Notes under the pieces: generated by a model
What the model was told of the DNA's origin: nothing
Databases searched by the model: none
Seen by the model: only the letters and a program-made list of their open reading frames with translations
Shown here: one piece after another, positions 16,863 to 25,375 of the stretch
How the letters are laid out: each line of letters opens with the position of its first letter
Numbering within the stretch: the first letter of the stretch is position 1
NCBI GenBank assembly: GCA_050955045.1
Contig: JBPBQV010000011.1
Span: 99,472 to 163,471, forward strand
Source of the DNA: Mucilaginibacter_A sp050955045
Lineage (GTDB): Bacteria; Bacteroidota; Bacteroidia; Sphingobacteriales; Sphingobacteriaceae
Reading direction: 5' to 3'
DNA length: 64,000 nucleotides
Program-made: the position numbers and the translations under genes

Positions 16863-16870
16863 TATTTTTG
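16863..16870 (+). promoter_or_regulatory. -7 element TATTTTTG, seven bases before a start codon
   Basis: Matches TAnnTTTG. No good TTTG -33 box is found at 17-20 bp; the nearest TTTG is at 16848-16851. If used, the transcript would begin at or next to the ATG at 16878. Confidence 0.5.
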
Positions 16871-16877
16871 AGAAAAC

Positions 16878-17405
16878 ATGGAAAAACAACGTATTGCAAT
16901 AGACATGGACGAAGTGCTGGCAGATGTAATTGCTAAGTTTGAAACACTTTATAAACGAGACCACCCAAATGAAGTTTTGCAGGAACTGGCAGATGGTAAA
17001 GAGTTTTATGACATTGTGCCGAAATCAATTGCAGCCGGTTTTAAAAAACACATTTATGAAAAAGGTTTTTTTCGGGATCTGGAAGTGATTAAAGACAGCC
17101 AGCGCGTTGTGAAAGAGCTGGATAAAAAATACGATGTTTTTATTGTTTCTGCCGCAATGGAGTTTCGCAATTCATTGGAAGATAAAGTTGACTGGCTGGC
17201 GGATCATTTTCCGTTTATTTCCTGGCAACGCACCATTTTTTGCGGCTTAAAAATAGTTAATGTTGATGTAATGATTGATGACCGCAGTCGTAATTTTACC
17301 GTATTTAATGGTCGGCCGCTTTTGTTTACTTCTCCACACAACAAGTTGATTACCGAATTCGAACGGGTAAATACCTGGGAAGAAGTAGCTGCCAAACTGC
17401 TCTAA
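16878..17405 (+). CDS. 5'(3')-deoxyribonucleotidase-like HAD phosphatase
   Basis: 175 residues of the NT5C family in the HAD superfamily. Motif I is IDMDEVLADV, with the nucleophile and general-acid aspartates; motif II is VSAAMEF; the final aspartates are in VMIDDRSRNF. Family members remove the 5' (or 3') phosphate from deoxyribonucleoside monophosphates, so a role in dNTP pool balance is likely. It is monocistronic: upstream a TATTTTTG box lies seven bases from the ATG, and downstream its TAA is built into the 48-bp palindrome shared with pfkA. Confidence 0.88.
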   Translation: MEKQRIAIDMDEVLADVIAKFETLYKRDHPNEVLQELADGKEFYDIVPKSIAAGFKKHIYEKGFFRDLEVIKDSQRVVKELDKKYDVFIVSAAMEFRNSLEDKVDWLADHFPFISWQRTIFCGLKIVNVDVMIDDRSRNFTVFNGRPLLFTSPHNKLITEFERVNTWEEVAAKLL

Positions 17406-17451
17406 TTTTAGGTTGATAAAAGAAGTATACTTCTTTTATCAACCTAAAATT
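17404..17451. terminator. 48-bp perfect palindrome from two head-to-head 12-mers
   Basis: The two halves, each AATTTTAGGTTGATAAAAGAAGTA or its complement, are exact mirror images about 17427/17428. The copies of the dispersed word are at 17417-17428 (plus) and 17427-17438 (minus). It fills the whole space between the convergent nucleotidase and pfkA genes and overlaps both stop codons, so it is well placed as a bidirectional terminator. Confidence 0.9.
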
Positions 17452-18431
17452 TATAAAGACAGAATCTCCACAATTTTTAAAAAATTGGGATTGATTTCCG
17501 TATTATGTTTGATAGCGTGATCAAAATCGGTAAACTTAATATCATTATGTACCAAGCCAATCATTTCATTACGATGCCCGTCCAGCAAAGCTTCTACAGC
17601 AGAAACACCAACTCGACTAGCTAAAACTCGGTCCATACACGTTGGACTTCCGCCACGTTGAATATGGCCTAGAATAGAAATTCTGGTATCGTAATTTGGA
17701 TATTTTTCTTTGATCTGATCGCCGATCTCAAAAGCACCGCCAGCAGAATCATCTTCAGCAACAATAATTATTTTGGATGATTTGTGCCTGCGGCCGCGCT
17801 CTAAACGTGCAAAAACAGATTCAATTCCACTTGCAGTTTCCGGGATCAAAATAGCTTCTGCGCCGCTTGCAATGCCTGTTCTTAAAGCAATTAAACCACA
17901 ATCGCGGCCCATTACTTCTACAATAAACAACCGATCATGTGATTCTGCCGTGTCGCGGATTTTATCTACTGCATCCACAACAGTATTAATTGCCGTATCA
18001 TAACCAATGGTAAAATCCGTTCCAAACAAATCATTGTCAATAGTTCCGGGCAAACCAACAATCGGCATGTTAAATTCCTGACCGAAGATTTTTGCCCCGG
18101 TAAAAGTACCATCACCACCAATGGCTACCAAAGCATCTACTTTGTTTTTTTGAAGATTCTCATATGCGATTTTTCGTCCTTCTGGCGTTCTAAACTGATC
18201 ACTGCGGGCAGTTTTCAAAATAGTTCCACCACGTTGCACAATATTAGCAACCGAGCGGCGATCCATCAAAAACATATCGCCATTAATCATGCCTTCGTAA
18301 CCACGGCGGATACCGGTAACCTGGATATTATAATACAATGCCGTACGAACAACGGCCCGAATGGCAGCATTCATTCCCGGCGCATCACCACCAGAAGTAA
18401 ACACGCCAATATTTTCTATAGAAACACTCAT
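17451..18431 (-). CDS. pfkA: ATP-dependent 6-phosphofructokinase
   Basis: 326 residues, the standard bacterial PfkA length. The enzyme phosphorylates fructose 6-phosphate, the committed step of glycolysis. Motifs: TSGGDAPGMNAAIRAVVR (ATP site), AIGGDGTFTGA (Mg/ATP), GLPGTIDNDLFGTDFTIGYDTA with the catalytic TIDND, VEVMGRDCG (sugar phosphate), and HIQRGGSPTCMDRVLA. It is a single gene, 39 bp downstream of the start region of the DsbD-domain gene. The GGDGT motif points to ATP rather than pyrophosphate as donor. Confidence 0.97.
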   Translation of the reverse strand: MSVSIENIGVFTSGGDAPGMNAAIRAVVRTALYYNIQVTGIRRGYEGMINGDMFLMDRRSVANIVQRGGTILKTARSDQFRTPEGRKIAYENLQKNKVDALVAIGGDGTFTGAKIFGQEFNMPIVGLPGTIDNDLFGTDFTIGYDTAINTVVDAVDKIRDTAESHDRLFIVEVMGRDCGLIALRTGIASGAEAILIPETASGIESVFARLERGRRHKSSKIIIVAEDDSAGGAFEIGDQIKEKYPNYDTRISILGHIQRGGSPTCMDRVLASRVGVSAVEALLDGHRNEMIGLVHNDIKFTDFDHAIKHNTEINPNFLKIVEILSL

Positions 18432-18470
18432 AGTTAATTATCAATCTAAATACTAAAACCGGATAACCAA

Positions 18471-18917
18471 TTATTTAACCGGAATACTAAAATCAACATC
18501 GTCTGGCGGCAGGCATTGTTTATCATTACAAACCATGTATTCTATTTTGCCTTTAATGTTAGTTTGGTCTTGTTTTAATTTTATTTTTTGCTGAAAAACA
18601 ACTGACTTTTCTAAGTAACTTACATTCATTTTAAAAACCTGCTCAAATTTTGTAGTCGGCTTAGGTTCTGCAATTGCTCCGTTTATGGCATAATCTTTTG
18701 AAGGTGTAAAAGTGAATGACGTTTTAACCGGCCCACCATCTTTTTGCTGTGTAGAGTAAATGTGCCAGCCGTTATCTATCGTTGCTTTAATTAGCAAAAC
18801 AGCTTCGGTTTTATTGATTTTTTTGGCAGCGTATGACCATTTTACCGGCGCCAGAACTTGTGCAAATAAACCAGCACTCAAAAATGATAGGACAATGACT
18901 AAAGTTAATTTTTTCAT
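18471..18917 (-). CDS. Secreted DsbD alpha-domain-like protein
   Basis: 148 residues: a signal peptide (MKKLTLVIVLSFLSAGLFAQ) and one immunoglobulin-like domain resembling the N-terminal, thiol-exchanging domain of DsbD. Residues IDNGWHIYSTQQKDGGP and the C-terminal CNDKQCLPPDDVDF, with its cysteine pair, are the family signature. The membrane and thioredoxin parts of DsbD are missing, so it should receive or hand over electrons as a stand-alone periplasmic domain; the partner is not in the window. The gene follows birA with a gap of three bases and is probably cotranscribed with it. Confidence 0.8.
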   Translation of the reverse strand: MKKLTLVIVLSFLSAGLFAQVLAPVKWSYAAKKINKTEAVLLIKATIDNGWHIYSTQQKDGGPVKTSFTFTPSKDYAINGAIAEPKPTTKFEQVFKMNVSYLEKSVVFQQKIKLKQDQTNIKGKIEYMVCNDKQCLPPDDVDFSIPVK

Positions 18918-18920
18918 GAT

Positions 18921-19691
18921 TTAGTTGAAAATAAATTTGATCTGTTTCAGATCGAAAAACACCGTTTCTTTTTCTTTTTTGACGCCCAGCAACCCTGAAT
19001 AGTTTACTGTAAATATTTCTCCTTTAAAAACTTCTTCATTTGCTTTAAAAAGAAGCTCTTTCCCAAATCCGTATAAATTTTCCAAGTATTCTTGCTTATT
19101 CTCTACGAGCTTACCAGACTTCAACTTCAAATAATAAAATTCTATTCCGGCGCAAATTTGTAATAATACTTCTTTTAACACACTTTTTTTGTGAAGGATC
19201 TGCATTACAGAAATTGGATTTGGCAGATGGGCAGGAAAAACTTCCTGATTAATATTGATTCCAATTCCAATAACGGAATGTTTTATTTTCTGTCCGTGTA
19301 AGCTATTTTCTATCAAAATTCCGCCTAGCTTTTTTTCACCGTAATAAATATCATTGGGCCATTTGATACAAACCTCGTTTCCCAAAATTTTTTGCAAGGA
19401 TTTAGTTACACCTAAACTAATAGCAGTTAGCAAGTTAAAAGAATCATGAGCTGATAAAAATTGAGGAAACAAAAGTGAACTGAAAATCAGGTTTTTGCCA
19501 GGCTCACTGTGCCAGCCATTTTGTTGCTGCCCTTTACCTGCCGTTTGATATTCTGCCATAATGACTGTTCCTTCCGGCAATGGCGTGGAATTTGCCACTA
19601 ACTGTTTTAGCAAGTCGTTGGTGGATGTTATCTCCTTATAAGTCAGAATATTTTGTCCAACAAATGCACCTGAAATTGTGTTATTTTGCAA
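18921..19691 (-). CDS. birA: Biotin--[acetyl-CoA-carboxylase] ligase
   Basis: Catalytic-domain-only BirA (no DNA-binding N-terminal domain) that attaches biotin to the carboxylase carrier protein. Motifs: STNDLLKQL, the biotin/ATP loop AGKGQQQNGWHSEPGKNL (equivalent of GRGRRGR), KWPNDIYYGEKKLGGILIE, and VIGIGININQ. No ATG is available. I place the start at the TTG at 19691 (then QNNTISGAFVGQN), which agrees with the usual family N-terminus. The TTG at 19724 overlaps a minus-strand TAnnTTTG box (19722-19729) and would have no room for a promoter. An exact dispersed 12-mer lies at 19166-19177 (read as LKEVL). It is divergent from rsfS. Confidence 0.88.
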   Translation of the reverse strand: MQNNTISGAFVGQNILTYKEITSTNDLLKQLVANSTPLPEGTVIMAEYQTAGKGQQQNGWHSEPGKNLIFSSLLFPQFLSAHDSFNLLTAISLGVTKSLQKILGNEVCIKWPNDIYYGEKKLGGILIENSLHGQKIKHSVIGIGININQEVFPAHLPNPISVMQILHKKSVLKEVLLQICAGIEFYYLKLKSGKLVENKQEYLENLYGFGKELLFKANEEVFKGEIFTVNYSGLLGVKKEKETVFFDLKQIKFIFN

Positions 19692-19739
19692 AATAGAATA
19701 AAACGTGTGTAAATTCGTTTTCAAAACTAAGTGTTTTTA

Positions 19740-20114
19740 ATGATAATAAACAAGAATAAATTAGAATCAACTTTAATTTCGGAAGTCATTATCCATGGAA
19801 TTCTAGAAAAAAAGGGAAATGATGTTGTAAGGTTAGATTTAAGGAATATCCGGAGTTCGGTGTCAGATTATTTCGTAATCTGCCATGCAGAATCAACCAC
19901 TCAGGTAAAAGCTATTGCTGGAAGTGTAGAAGAAGAAGTTTACAAAGCCTTGAAGCAGGATCCGTGGAGAAAAGAAGGCTTTGAACATGGAGAGTGGATT
20001 TTGTTAGATTATATAGATGTTGTGGTGCACATATTTAAAACTGATAAACGCGAGTTTTACGGAATAGAAGAGTTGTGGGGCGATGCCGAGTTTAAATCTT
20101 ATAAAAGTGCTTAA
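19740..20114 (+). CDS. rsfS: Ribosome silencing factor RsfS
   Basis: 124 residues, DUF143/RsfS/Iojap family. It binds L14 and blocks joining of ribosomal subunits when nutrients are short. Family segments: DVVRLDLRNIRSSVSDYFVICHAESTTQVKAIAGSVEEEV, GEWILLDYIDVVVHIF and REFYGIEELWGDAE. The start is the ATG at 19740, not the GTG nine bases upstream. ftsH begins 49 bp downstream on the same strand, a common arrangement in this phylum. Confidence 0.95.
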   Translation: MIINKNKLESTLISEVIIHGILEKKGNDVVRLDLRNIRSSVSDYFVICHAESTTQVKAIAGSVEEEVYKALKQDPWRKEGFEHGEWILLDYIDVVVHIFKTDKREFYGIEELWGDAEFKSYKSA

Positions 20115-20163
20115 AAATTGTTTCTGATCCTGTTGCGTTTTATATAATATGTGTCTGTAGAAA

Positions 20164-22272
20164 ATGAAAGAAAAAAACTCTGAAAATCAGAAAACTATCC
20201 GCCGAATACCTAATAAAAAAACAACACCAAAGCCACCCAAATTTAATTTTATGTGGTTATACGCAATTGCTGTAATAGGCTTGTTGGTTGTTCCTTATTT
20301 TTTTGGTGGAAGTGGAGGTAAGCCTATTAACTTTCAAACTTTTGAAAGCGGTATGCTGAAAAAAGGCGATGTTGAAAAAATTGTTGCTTACAAAAACGGT
20401 GATTTGGTAGTTGCCGAAGTTTATATCAAGAAAGATAGTTTAAGCAAGCCACAGTATGCCAGTGTGCGTGATAAACGCTCTTTTAATATGGCTAATGACA
20501 ATGCGCAGTTTTACTTTACCGATGCATCTTACGAAAGTTTAAAACAATCTGTTCTGGCTGCACAAAAAGATGTACCTGATGCGCAAAAAATACAGCCCGC
20601 ATACGAGCAGCATGAAAGCATATTTTCCAGCTGGTTAGTACAAACGCTGATTATGGTAGCTTTATTTGCTGGTATGTGGATGCTGATTATGCGCAAAATG
20701 GGTGGTGGAGCAGGTGGTGGCCCGGGCGGTCAGATTTTCAATATTGGTAAATCTAAAGCAACGCTTTTTGATAAAGAGGCTCAGGTAAGCGTTACGTTCA
20801 ATGATGTTGCTGGTTTAGAAGAAGCTAAACAGGAAGTAATGGAAATTGTAGATTTCCTTAAAAATCCTAAAAAATATACTAATCTGGGTGGTAAGATACC
20901 AAAAGGAGCTTTATTAATCGGTTCTCCGGGAACAGGAAAAACTTTGCTTGCAAAAGCAGTAGCCGGCGAAGCGCAAGTTCCTTTCTTCTCACTCTCAGGT
21001 TCTGATTTTGTGGAAATGTTTGTAGGTGTTGGAGCATCCCGTGTACGTGATTTGTTTAAACAAGCAAAAGACAAAGCACCATGTATCATTTTTATTGATG
21101 AAATTGATGCTATTGGTCGTGCTCGTGGTAAAAACAATATTGTTGGTGGAAATGATGAGCGAGAAAATACATTGAACCAATTATTGGTAGAAATGGATGG
21201 TTTTGGTACAGATTCTGGTATTATTATTCTGGCAGCAACCAACCGTCCTGATGTGTTAGATTCTGCTTTGATGAGACCAGGACGTTTTGACAGACAGGTT
21301 TCTATTGATAAACCTGATTTGAATGGACGTGAACAAATATTTAAAGTCCATTTACAACCGGTAAAAACAGCAGCAGATGTAGATGCAAAAAAACTCTCTG
21401 CACAAACTCCGGGATTTGCTGGTGCCGAAATTGCAAATGTTTGTAACGAAGCTGCTTTAATTGCTGCCCGTAAAAACAAAGAAGCAGTTGATATGCAGGA
21501 TTTCCAGGATGCGGTTGACCGTGTAATTGGTGGTTTGGAAAAGAAAAACAAGATTATTTCTCCTGAGGAAAAAAGAATTGTTGCTTTTCATGAAGCCGGC
21601 CATGCGATTGCTGGTTGGTTTTTAGAACACGCAGATCCTTTGGTAAAAGTTTCTATTGTTCCGCGTGGTGTGGCTGCTTTAGGTTATGCACAATATCTTC
21701 CCAAGGAACAATTTTTATACACTACAGAACAGTTGATGGACGGATTGTGTATGACGATGGGCGGACGTGTTGCAGAAGATATTGTATTCAATAAAATCTC
21801 AACCGGTGCTCAAAATGATTTAGAACGCATTACCAAACTGGCTTACGCAATGGTAAGTATTTATGGAATGAATGATAAAGTTGGAAATGTTTCTTTTAAC
21901 GATACGCAAGGCGAATATCAATTCAACAAACCATATTCTGATAAAACTTCGGAATTAATTGATGAAGAAGTTCGTAATTTGGTAAGAAACGTTTATGATC
22001 AAACCAAAAAATTACTGAATGACAAACGTGAAGGTTTAGATAAATTAGCAACCAAACTCCTTGAAAAAGAAATCTTGTTTCAATCTGATTTGGAGGAAAT
22101 TTTAGGTAAACGCCCTTTTGAAACTCGCACTACTTACGATGAGTTTGTGAATGGAGAGCCATCAAATCTGGAACCGGTTGAACAAAATCTGGTTCACGAA
22201 GGTGTTAACGATCACTCAGGAACTTTTGCAAGAAACCCTGAAGAAATTGATGCAAAAACTAAAAAAGATTAA
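20164..22272 (+). CDS. ftsH: ATP-dependent zinc metalloprotease FtsH
   Basis: 702 residues. Two membrane segments (about 29-48 and 157-176) flank a periplasmic domain. The AAA+ module follows, with Walker A GSPGTGKT at 253-260 (serine where most FtsH have proline), Walker B IIFIDEID at 308-315, and the second region of homology around RPGRFDRQ. The zinc protease motif HEAGH is at 476-480. It degrades unassembled membrane proteins and short-lived cytoplasmic regulators from the inner membrane. The C-terminal tail of about 60 residues after the protease domain is acidic and less conserved. It follows rsfS by 49 bp and ends in a terminator hairpin (22292-22320). Confidence 0.97.
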   Translation: MKEKNSENQKTIRRIPNKKTTPKPPKFNFMWLYAIAVIGLLVVPYFFGGSGGKPINFQTFESGMLKKGDVEKIVAYKNGDLVVAEVYIKKDSLSKPQYASVRDKRSFNMANDNAQFYFTDASYESLKQSVLAAQKDVPDAQKIQPAYEQHESIFSSWLVQTLIMVALFAGMWMLIMRKMGGGAGGGPGGQIFNIGKSKATLFDKEAQVSVTFNDVAGLEEAKQEVMEIVDFLKNPKKYTNLGGKIPKGALLIGSPGTGKTLLAKAVAGEAQVPFFSLSGSDFVEMFVGVGASRVRDLFKQAKDKAPCIIFIDEIDAIGRARGKNNIVGGNDERENTLNQLLVEMDGFGTDSGIIILAATNRPDVLDSALMRPGRFDRQVSIDKPDLNGREQIFKVHLQPVKTAADVDAKKLSAQTPGFAGAEIANVCNEAALIAARKNKEAVDMQDFQDAVDRVIGGLEKKNKIISPEEKRIVAFHEAGHAIAGWFLEHADPLVKVSIVPRGVAALGYAQYLPKEQFLYTTEQLMDGLCMTMGGRVAEDIVFNKISTGAQNDLERITKLAYAMVSIYGMNDKVGNVSFNDTQGEYQFNKPYSDKTSELIDEEVRNLVRNVYDQTKKLLNDKREGLDKLATKLLEKEILFQSDLEEILGKRPFETRTTYDEFVNGEPSNLEPVEQNLVHEGVNDHSGTFARNPEEIDAKTKKD

Positions 22273-22291
22273 TTCCTTTTAATCAATTTAG

Positions 22292-22320
22292 AGCCACTAT
22301 GTACACACATAGTGGCTTTT
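22292..22320 (+). terminator. Terminator hairpin between ftsH and the LUD gene
   Basis: AGCCACTATGT, loop ACAC, ACATAGTGGCT, then TTTATTTT: an 11-bp perfect stem ending about ten bases before the next start codon. It may end ftsH transcripts or reduce read-through into the LUD gene. Confidence 0.85.
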
Positions 22321-22329
22321 ATTTTGCCT

Positions 22330-22977
22330 ATGAAAGATAACACTACACCAAAAGAGCAACTGTTAAAAAAGATTCGTAAAGCTTTGCTTGAAAAGCGGGA
22401 CAATCCATATCCGCAGTTGGAAGAATTGCCTTTATATCCGCCGCAGGATGATCTGTTAGAAATGATGTTTGCAGAACAATTTACAGCGGTTGCCGGTCAG
22501 TTTATTTTTTGTGAAGATGAAATTCAATTTATTGAAAATTTGCTTACCCTTGCCGAACAACGTAACTGGCATAAAATATATTGCTGGGAAAACTATCTGC
22601 AAAATATCCTTAAAACCTACGAATATCCTTATTTTGAAACAGATAAAGATTTTGAACTGGCCGAAGTTGGATTAACCTTATGCGATGCTTTAATCGCTAG
22701 AAATGGCAGTATTTTACTAACAAATGGTAATGCAGCTGGTAGAAGATTAAGCATTTATCCGCATCAGCATATTGTGCTGGCTTATACATCGCAACTGGTT
22801 TTAGACTTGAAAGATGGTTTTAGACTACTTAAAGACAAATATAAAAATAGTCTTCCATCGATGATTTCAACGGTTACCGGCCCAAGCAGAACTGCTGATA
22901 TCGAGAAAACATTAGTTATTGGCGCACATGGGCCAAAAGAAATCTTTGTTTTTCTATTGGATGATTTACAGGCATAA
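22330..22977 (+). CDS. LUD-domain protein (LutC-like)
   Basis: 216 residues from the ATG at 22330; the GTG at 22312 lies inside the terminator stem and is rejected. The C-terminal half has the LUD-domain pattern seen in LutC/YkgG: VGLTLCDALIARNGSILLTNG, IVLAYTSQLV, and the end motif STVTGPSRTADIEKTLVIGAHGPKEIFVFLLDD. LutC works with LutA and LutB in lactate oxidation, but neither is nearby and this stand-alone form follows ftsH in many Bacteroidota, so the function may differ. The stop codon overlaps a dispersed-repeat copy (22975). Confidence 0.85.
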   Translation: MKDNTTPKEQLLKKIRKALLEKRDNPYPQLEELPLYPPQDDLLEMMFAEQFTAVAGQFIFCEDEIQFIENLLTLAEQRNWHKIYCWENYLQNILKTYEYPYFETDKDFELAEVGLTLCDALIARNGSILLTNGNAAGRRLSIYPHQHIVLAYTSQLVLDLKDGFRLLKDKYKNSLPSMISTVTGPSRTADIEKTLVIGAHGPKEIFVFLLDDLQA

Positions 22978-22986
22978 AAACAGCAT
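22975..22986 (+). repeat. Dispersed 12-mer, TAAAAACAGCAT form, at a stop codon
   Basis: Exact copy whose first three bases are the TAA stop of the LUD gene. Confidence 0.88.
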
Positions 22987-23021
22987 TTAATAAATATTTT
23001 GTTTGGAAAAGTATTAAGCTG

Positions 23022-23033
23022 ATACTTCTTTTA
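23022..23033 (-). repeat. Dispersed 12-mer, TAAAAGAAGTAT
   Basis: Reads ATACTTCTTTTA on the plus strand and is followed by CCAATGTTTTTAT. Nearly the same flank follows the copy at 59531 (CCAATGTTTTATAAATG), so this variant flank has itself been copied. Confidence 0.88.
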
Positions 23034-23091
23034 CCAATGTTTTTATTTAGTTTATCTTTTAATTTACTATTTTTTTTAGCAAATTTGTTTA

Positions 23092-24162
23092 ATGGATCAA
23101 CAGGAAAATGAACCGTATTTTAAAGGCCGTGGCGCGCAATTAAATACGCACAATAAATTTCTTCAAACCAAATATGTAACCGAATTTGAAGAAAGTTTGG
23201 ACGAACCGTTTTTAGAAAATACCAAAACTCAGTTTTTTAACGAAACACCAAAAAATATTGTAACCGAATCGAACAGTCCGGATTTATCTTTTAATCATTC
23301 CATCAACCCATATCAAGGCTGCGAACATGGCTGTATTTATTGTTATGCCCGCAATTCGCACGAATATTATGGTTTTAGCGCTGGTCTTGATTTCGAACGA
23401 AAAATCATTGTTAAACATAACGCCGCACAACTACTAGAAAAATACTTTAATAAAAAGAGCTATCAGCCAGCTGTAATTGCACTTTCGGGCAATACAGATT
23501 GTTATCAGCCAATTGAAAAAAAGTTAAAAATTACGCGTTCTCTGCTGGAAGTTTTTTTAAAATACCGGCATCCTGTTAGTATAATCACCAAAAACAATCT
23601 GATTTTACGAGATATAGATTTAATTGCAGAATTAGCTAAATTAGATCTTATTCATGTAAATATTTCCATTACTTCTTTGTCCGAAGATTTGCGGCAAAGA
23701 TTAGAGCCGCGCCCAGTAACAGCTAATGGACGGTTAACGGTCATCAAAAAACTTTCCGAAGCCGGCGTGCCGGTTCGGGTAATGGTTGCGCCTATCATTC
23801 CAGGCCTAAACAGCCACGAAATAACTGCTATAATTAAAGCAGCTGCCGATTGTGGAGCTTGTGCTGCGGCTTATACAATTGTACGTTTAAACGGCTCTAT
23901 TGCTTCCATATTTACCGATTGGATTTATAAAGCTTTTCCTAACGAAGCGGAAAAAGTTTTACATCAGATAGAAAACTGCCACAGCGGCAAGTTAAATGAT
24001 TCGCGCTGGGGAACACGGAAAACCGGCGATGGCGAAATTGCTGATTCTATACAGCAATTATTCAAAATTGCTTGCAAAAAGTATTTGGCGGAAAGAGAAA
24101 TTCCACCTTATAATTTAAGCCATTTTATAAATCAACACGGCCGACAAACGCAATTATTTTAA
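23092..24162 (+). CDS. PA0069-family radical SAM protein
   Basis: 356 residues with a radical-SAM cysteine motif C77-x3-C81-x2-C84 (YQGCEHGCIYCYARN), preceded by NHSINPYQG. This pattern and length are typical of the PA0069/Rv2578c family, distantly related to spore photoproduct lyase. No reaction is established for the family to my knowledge. It is flanked by a repeat-rich gap upstream and a 68-bp gap downstream, and appears to be its own transcription unit. Confidence 0.88.
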   Translation: MDQQENEPYFKGRGAQLNTHNKFLQTKYVTEFEESLDEPFLENTKTQFFNETPKNIVTESNSPDLSFNHSINPYQGCEHGCIYCYARNSHEYYGFSAGLDFERKIIVKHNAAQLLEKYFNKKSYQPAVIALSGNTDCYQPIEKKLKITRSLLEVFLKYRHPVSIITKNNLILRDIDLIAELAKLDLIHVNISITSLSEDLRQRLEPRPVTANGRLTVIKKLSEAGVPVRVMVAPIIPGLNSHEITAIIKAAADCGACAAAYTIVRLNGSIASIFTDWIYKAFPNEAEKVLHQIENCHSGKLNDSRWGTRKTGDGEIADSIQQLFKIACKKYLAEREIPPYNLSHFINQHGRQTQLF

Positions 24163-24195
24163 TTCATTTTGAATATCATCAAATTTGGAGTAGAT

Positions 24196-24228
24196 TTATA
24201 CTAAATACCGTTTTGGTATATAGTATAA
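24196..24228 (+). promoter_or_regulatory. 14-bp imperfect palindrome abutting a start codon
   Basis: TTATACTAAATACC and GGTATATAGTATAA pair at 13 of 14 positions around a GTTTT loop. The hairpin ends two bases before the ATG at 24231. It may be an operator for a dimeric regulator of the FabH-like gene, or an RNA hairpin controlling its translation. Confidence 0.65.
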
Positions 24229-24230
24229 AT

Positions 24231-25310
24231 ATGCAAACCAATATCCGATCAGTAATAGTAGCTACCGGAAGTTATGTTCCGGAAAAAATCATTACAAGTA
24301 CTCATTTTACCAATCATCGTTTTTTTGAAAAAGATGGAAAACCTGTTGCTAAAACCAATCCGGTAATTTTAGAACAATTTAAAAATATTACAGAAATAGA
24401 AGAACGCCGCTATGCAAAAGACGATCAAAATACTTCTGACTTAGGTTTTTTAGCTGCAAAAGATGCTTTAGAAAGTTCCGGAATAGACGGAGAAACTTTA
24501 GATTATATCATTGTTGCACACAATTTCGGTGATATTGCATTTGGTAGTAACCGTGTAAATATGGTGCCCACATTGGCCGCCAGAGTTAAGCAGCTTTTAC
24601 AGATTAAAAACCCAGATTGTGTAGCTTATGATTTGCCTTTCGGCTGTCCGGGTTGGGTAGAAGGCCTGATTCAGGCTAATTATTATCTTAAATCCGGCGA
24701 TGCAAAAAGATGTATGATAATCGGTGCCGAAGCTCTTTCCAGGATTACTGATCCGCATGACCGTGATAGTATGATTTACGCAGATGGAGCCGGAGCGGTT
24801 ATTTTAGAAGCCGTTGCCGATTCTGAAGTTGGAATCTTAGCCCACAAAACGCAATCGCACGCAGTAGATTACGCTGATTTATTAAACATGGGAAGATCTT
24901 ACAATCCCGAAATAGAAACAGAGCAAAATTTATACATTAAAATGAATGGCCGCAAATTGTACGAATATGCGCTGATTCACGTACCGCAGGTTATAAAAAT
25001 GACTCTTGAAAAGGCAAATGTTGGTTTGCACGACATTAAAAAAGTTTTAATTCATCAGGCAAACGGAAAAATGGATGCTGCCATTATGCAACGGGTTTTT
25101 AAACTTTATGGCGAAGAGGAATTTCCGGTAGAATTAATGCCAATGAATATTTCGCATTATGGAAACAGTTCGGTTGCAACCGTTCCAACATTATTGGATT
25201 GTATTACCAAAGGGAAAATGGAAGGTCAATCTATCAATCCGGGTGATAAAGTGCTGTTTGCATCTGTTGGTGCCGGCATGAATATCAACGCTATTGTTTA
25301 TCAGTATTAA
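24231..25310 (+). CDS. 3-oxoacyl-ACP synthase III-like ketosynthase
   Basis: 359 residues of the thiolase-fold KAS III (FabH) family. The start is the ATG at 24231 (MQTNIRSVIVATGSYVPE); the TTG at 24213 lies inside an upstream hairpin. The catalytic triad is visible: Cys in LPFGCPGW (about residue 139), His in LIHQANGKMD, and Asn in HYGNSSVATV. It is longer and more divergent than housekeeping FabH, with the segment HFTNHRFFEKDGKPV near the N-terminus, so it may be a paralogue with a special acyl substrate. It is transcribed alone and followed by a strong terminator. Confidence 0.88.
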   Translation: MQTNIRSVIVATGSYVPEKIITSTHFTNHRFFEKDGKPVAKTNPVILEQFKNITEIEERRYAKDDQNTSDLGFLAAKDALESSGIDGETLDYIIVAHNFGDIAFGSNRVNMVPTLAARVKQLLQIKNPDCVAYDLPFGCPGWVEGLIQANYYLKSGDAKRCMIIGAEALSRITDPHDRDSMIYADGAGAVILEAVADSEVGILAHKTQSHAVDYADLLNMGRSYNPEIETEQNLYIKMNGRKLYEYALIHVPQVIKMTLEKANVGLHDIKKVLIHQANGKMDAAIMQRVFKLYGEEEFPVELMPMNISHYGNSSVATVPTLLDCITKGKMEGQSINPGDKVLFASVGAGMNINAIVYQY

Positions 25311-25321
25311 TGCTTCTTTTA
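25310..25321 (-). repeat. Dispersed 12-mer at the stop of the FabH-like gene
   Basis: ATGCTTCTTTTA starts with the last A of the TAA stop and is followed by AGACATAAAA, a degenerate form of the usual flank. Confidence 0.88.
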
Positions 25322-25327
25322 AGACAT

Positions 25328-25359
25328 AAAAAAAGGCATCTTCTCAGATGCCTTTTTTT
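25328..25359. terminator. Bidirectional terminator, 14-bp perfect stem
   Basis: AAAAAAAGGCATCT, loop TCTC, AGATGCCTTTTTTT, in the convergent gap between the FabH-like gene and the zinc-ribbon gene. Confidence 0.92.
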
Positions 25360-25375
25360 ATTAAGATTATTTTTT

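Noticed and set aside
20781..21551. Long (256-codon) minus-strand frame inside ftsH
   Set aside because: It is the complement of a strongly conserved gene; the translation is rich in Ser, Pro and Thr and shows no domain.
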